A stretch of 11,154 nucleotides of DNA from JAIOPA01 sp964655175. Its GTDB lineage: Bacteria > Eisenbacteria > RBG-16-71-46. Numbering within the stretch: the first letter of the stretch is position 1; every line of letters begins with the position of its first letter. The notes beneath the pieces were generated by a model that was not told the DNA's origin, made no database searches, and worked only from the letters and a program-made list of their open reading frames with translations. Positions 8,356 through 11,154 of the stretch are shown in pieces. The stretch covers positions 1-11,154 of the forward strand of contig CAZZLY010000092.1 of the NCBI GenBank assembly GCA_964655175.1, in the 5' to 3' direction. The position numbers and the translations under genes were made by a program.

Positions 8356-11154
8356 ATGCGTTTCCGCCGCCTCGTCCTCGCGATGCTGGTCGCGTCGTCC
8401 TCGCTCGTGTCCGAAGCCCGAGCGCTCACGCTGACCCGCGAGGTCAAACTCGATCCCACGCGTGTGCGCGTGACCACCGCCGACGGGGTCACGATGCTCG
8501 AGGCGGCCGGGGGCACGCACGAGTTCACGCAGGGTCGCCCCGACCTGCCGTGGGTCTCGGAGCGCGTCGACCTGCCCGCGGGCATGCGCGTGACCGGTGT
8601 CGAGGTGGTGTCGCTGCGCACGCAGCCGCTGCGCGACGGCGTTCGTCTCGCGTCGGCCCCCGCGATGCGCGAGGGCGCGGGCACCGACGAGCGCTCGGAA
8701 CCCGATGCCAAGGCCTATGCGGGGGCGGACTTCCTGCCCGCGCAGTTGGCCACGCTCGGCATGCAGGGGAGCCTGCGCGGTCGCAACGTCGCTTATCTGC
8801 GGATCGCCCCGACGCGTTGGAATCCCGCGACCGGCGTGCTCGAGAGCATCACCGATCTGCAGCTGCGACTGACGCTCGCGGACGGCGCCGCGCCGACCGT
8901 GACGCGCGAGCGCATCGTGCGCGAGTGGGAGGACGAGCTCCCGAGCGGTGTGCCGAGCCGCGCGATCGTGTCGCTGGCGAACCGTGCGATGGCCGGTGAC
9001 GGTGCGGTGAAGGGCAAGGCCGAGCCGTTCAAGCCGCTGCAGGTGCCGTCCGTGCTCGGTAGCCCGGTCCAGTACCTGATCATCACCAACGATGCGATGG
9101 CGGCCACGTTCCAGTCGTTGGCCGACTGGAAGACGCAGACCGGCGTTCCCGCGGTCGTGCGCACCACGTCGTTCATCCGCCAGCAGTACCCGTTCGGCGC
9201 CGATGACGCCGAGCGCATCCGCCTGTTCATCCGCGACGCGTACGCGCGCTGGGGCGTGAAGTGGGTGCTGCTCGGGGGCGACACCGACGTGATCCCCGAG
9301 CGTCTGGCGTACAACCAGTCGTTCTACACGGTCGAGCACATCGCGGCCGATCTCTATTACTCGTGTCTCGACGGCAACTGGAACGCCAACGGCGACAGCG
9401 AATACGGTGAGGGCTTCCAGGACGAGTTCTACGTCGGCGACGAGTGCGATCTGTTGCCCGAGGTGTACGTGGGGCGCGCCACCGTGAGCACGGTCGCCGA
9501 GGCGCAGACCTTCGTGAGCAAGACGTTCCGCTACACGCGCGACCCCGTCGCCGGCTACACCAACAAGTGGCTGTTGTTCGCCGAAGTCCTGTTCCCGCAG
9601 CCGTACCTCGGCGGCGCGGTGGATCTCGACGGCGCCCTGTTGGCCGAGGACGTGCTGCCGCTGGCGGATCTCAACCCGGCCATGTCGGTCAAGCGCCTCT
9701 ACGAGAACTACACCGAGCCGTCCTATCGCCCCGGCGCCCTGCCCGAGAGCCGCGCGACGGTGCTGCCCGAGCTCAACGCCGGTTACGGTCTCGCGATGCA
9801 CGTCGGGCACGGCTATCGCAACTCGATGTCGGTCGGCGACGTCTCGCTCAACAACGCGGATGCCTCGAGCCTGACCAACGGCCCCAAGTTCTTCAATCTG
9901 TACGCGATCGACTGCACCTCGAGCGCGATCGACTTCCCGTGCATCGGCGAGGCGTTCCTCAAGAACCCGAACGGCGGCGCCGTCTCGGTCATCGGTTCGA
10001 CGCGGTTCGACTTCCCGACCGCGGGACGTGCCTACCAGCAGGAGTACTTCCGCCTGTTCTTCCAGGACAGCGTCTCGGCGGTCGGTGAGTTGCAGGCCCG
10101 CCAGAAGCTGCCGTTCGTGGCCTACTCGTTCTACGACGGCGTCAATCGCTGGACGCAGATGACCCTGCTCATGCTGGGCGATCCCGAGCTGCGCATGTAC
10201 AACGGCGAGTGGCGCGCGCTGAGCGTGAGCGGCCCGGCGTCGTTCGCGCTCGGGGACAGTGCGTTCACCGTGCACGTCGAGACCGGCGGCCAGCCGCTGT
10301 ACAACGCGCGAGTCACGGCGTACAAGGCCGGCGACGAGTTCCGCAGCGCCGTCACCGACGGCGCCGGCAACGTCACGCTGCCGTTCCGTCCGGATTCGAC
10401 GGGGGCGTTCACGCTCACCGTCACCGCGTACAACGCGCGCCCCTTCCAGGCGACGCTCAACGTGACCGCCTCGGCGGCGGCCGCGGTCGGCGAGGCCGCG
10501 ATCAGCGTGGACGACGACAACGTCGGTGGCACGTCGGGCAACGGTGACGGTGTCGCGGACGCGGGCGAGATCGTCGACGTGCGCGTCGCGCTGCGCAATC
10601 GTGGCGGCTCCGCCACCGTCGGCGCGGTCTCGGCCACCCTCGCCACGACCGACGCCTCGGTGACGATCCTCAACGGCAACGGTGTCTATGGCGCCATCGC
10701 CGCCGGGGCGACCGGCGATCCGAGCACGGCCTTCCGTCTGCAGATCCCGGCGGCCGTGCCCGACCAGCGCGAGGTCGCGTTCACGCTCGTGCTGTGGGAC
10801 GGCGCGCGCAGCTGGCGCGAGAACCTCACGCTCACGATGCACGCGCCCGAACTGCGGCACGTCTCGCACGTCGTCACCGAGACGGTCGGCAACGGCAACG
10901 GCATCCCGTCGTTGAACGAGTCGGTCATCTGGACGCCGACGATCCGCAACTTCGGCAGCGGCTCGGGTCGCAACATCACCGCCGTGCTGCGCTGCACCAA
11001 CGGGGCGGCGAACGTCACCGACAGCACGGTCACGCTCGGGGATCTCGCGGGTTTCTCGGCCGGTTCCGCCGACGGGTTCGCGTTCACCGTGACCGGGTTC
11101 GGGCCGCTGTTCACGCTCGAGATCCGGGACGGTCTCATGCTGCGCAGCACGCAG
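8356..11154 (+). CDS. Secreted gingipain-family (peptidase C25) protease, C-terminus beyond window
   Basis: The N-terminal 933 residues of an exported cysteine protease of family C25; the frame is open to the window end. Residues 1-23 are a signal peptide (RFRR, hydrophobic core LVLAMLVASSSLV, likely cleavage after ARA). Residues ~24-200 resemble the C25 propeptide, with QGRPDLPWVSERVDLPAGM and YLRIAPTRWNPATG. The catalytic domain (~237-615) contains ADLYYSCLDGNWNANGD (331-347), PEVYVGRA (368-375), GHG with the likely catalytic His485, and LYAIDCTSSAIDF with the likely nucleophile Cys520, ending in MLGDPELRMY. An Ig-like domain (~620-705) follows, then two CARDB-like segments opening DDDNVGGTSGNGDG (~719) and GNGNGIPSLNESVIW (~845). 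It probably acts outside the cell on proteins; Arg/Lys specificity as in true gingipains cannot be inferred. It is divergent from the helicase, with its own promoter and ribosome binding site. Any C-terminal sorting domain would lie beyond the window. Confidence 0.93.
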   Translation, partial: MRFRRLVLAMLVASSSLVSEARALTLTREVKLDPTRVRVTTADGVTMLEAAGGTHEFTQGRPDLPWVSERVDLPAGMRVTGVEVVSLRTQPLRDGVRLASAPAMREGAGTDERSEPDAKAYAGADFLPAQLATLGMQGSLRGRNVAYLRIAPTRWNPATGVLESITDLQLRLTLADGAAPTVTRERIVREWEDELPSGVPSRAIVSLANRAMAGDGAVKGKAEPFKPLQVPSVLGSPVQYLIITNDAMAATFQSLADWKTQTGVPAVVRTTSFIRQQYPFGADDAERIRLFIRDAYARWGVKWVLLGGDTDVIPERLAYNQSFYTVEHIAADLYYSCLDGNWNANGDSEYGEGFQDEFYVGDECDLLPEVYVGRATVSTVAEAQTFVSKTFRYTRDPVAGYTNKWLLFAEVLFPQPYLGGAVDLDGALLAEDVLPLADLNPAMSVKRLYENYTEPSYRPGALPESRATVLPELNAGYGLAMHVGHGYRNSMSVGDVSLNNADASSLTNGPKFFNLYAIDCTSSAIDFPCIGEAFLKNPNGGAVSVIGSTRFDFPTAGRAYQQEYFRLFFQDSVSAVGELQARQKLPFVAYSFYDGVNRWTQMTLLMLGDPELRMYNGEWRALSVSGPASFALGDSAFTVHVETGGQPLYNARVTAYKAGDEFRSAVTDGAGNVTLPFRPDSTGAFTLTVTAYNARPFQATLNVTASAAAAVGEAAISVDDDNVGGTSGNGDGVADAGEIVDVRVALRNRGGSATVGAVSATLATTDASVTILNGNGVYGAIAAGATGDPSTAFRLQIPAAVPDQREVAFTLVLWDGARSWRENLTLTMHAPELRHVSHVVTETVGNGNGIPSLNESVIWTPTIRNFGSGSGRNITAVLRCTNGAANVTDSTVTLGDLAGFSAGSADGFAFTVTGFGPLFTLEIRDGLMLRSTQ

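Noticed and set aside
8284..10869. 861-residue minus-strand open frame antisense to the C25 protease
   Set aside because: Same GC-driven shadow effect. The opposite strand encodes a coherent signal peptide, propeptide and catalytic domain with a good ribosome binding site.

Overview
This is GC-rich bacterial chromosomal DNA (roughly 70% GC by eye) holding four protein-coding genes. Two are very large secreted proteins that run off the window ends, and two form a compact intracellular pair between them. The mix of a delta-60-type propeller protein with tandem Ig-like domains, a gingipain-family (C25) protease with long beta-sandwich tails, and high GC suggests an FCB-group-related or similar environmental Gram-negative lineage (Candidatus Eisenbacteria or Gemmatimonadota-like). 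That placement is an inference from protein style; there is no rRNA or marker gene here to confirm it.

Layout. (1) Positions 1-3944, minus strand: the N-terminal 1314 residues of a giant secreted protein. It has a signal peptide, about 14 delta-60/DUF5122-like repeats, one putative Ig domain, and then at least five tandem ~99-residue invasin/filamin-like Ig domains. The stop codon lies beyond position 1. (2) 3945-4165: intergenic upstream region of that gene, with clustered TTGCA motifs and small palindromes. (3) 4166-4969, minus: inositol-monophosphatase-family phosphatase. (4) 4966-7950, minus: single-chain UvrD-like helicase fused to a RecB/AddB-type nuclease with an iron-sulfur cysteine set. 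Its stop overlaps the phosphatase start as ATGA, so the two look like a translationally coupled operon. (5) 7951-8355: divergent intergenic region with a good sigma70-like promoter for the rightward gene, a G8 and a C7 tract, and a possible leaderless -10 for the helicase. (6) 8356-11154, plus: N-terminal 933 residues of a C25 peptidase with signal peptide, propeptide, catalytic domain and Ig/CARDB-like domains. Its stop lies beyond the window.

How the genes relate. The helicase-nuclease and the phosphatase are cytoplasmic and probably co-expressed, although no obvious shared pathway links DNA end processing to sugar- or nucleotide-phosphate hydrolysis. The two flanking giants are exported surface or extracellular proteins with their own upstream regions, and nothing in the sequence ties them to the central pair. 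No RNA genes, mobile elements, CRISPR arrays or integration scars were seen. No convincing new multi-gene system is visible. The most unusual items are the orphan helicase-nuclease with its phosphatase partner and the architecture of the propeller/Ig giant.
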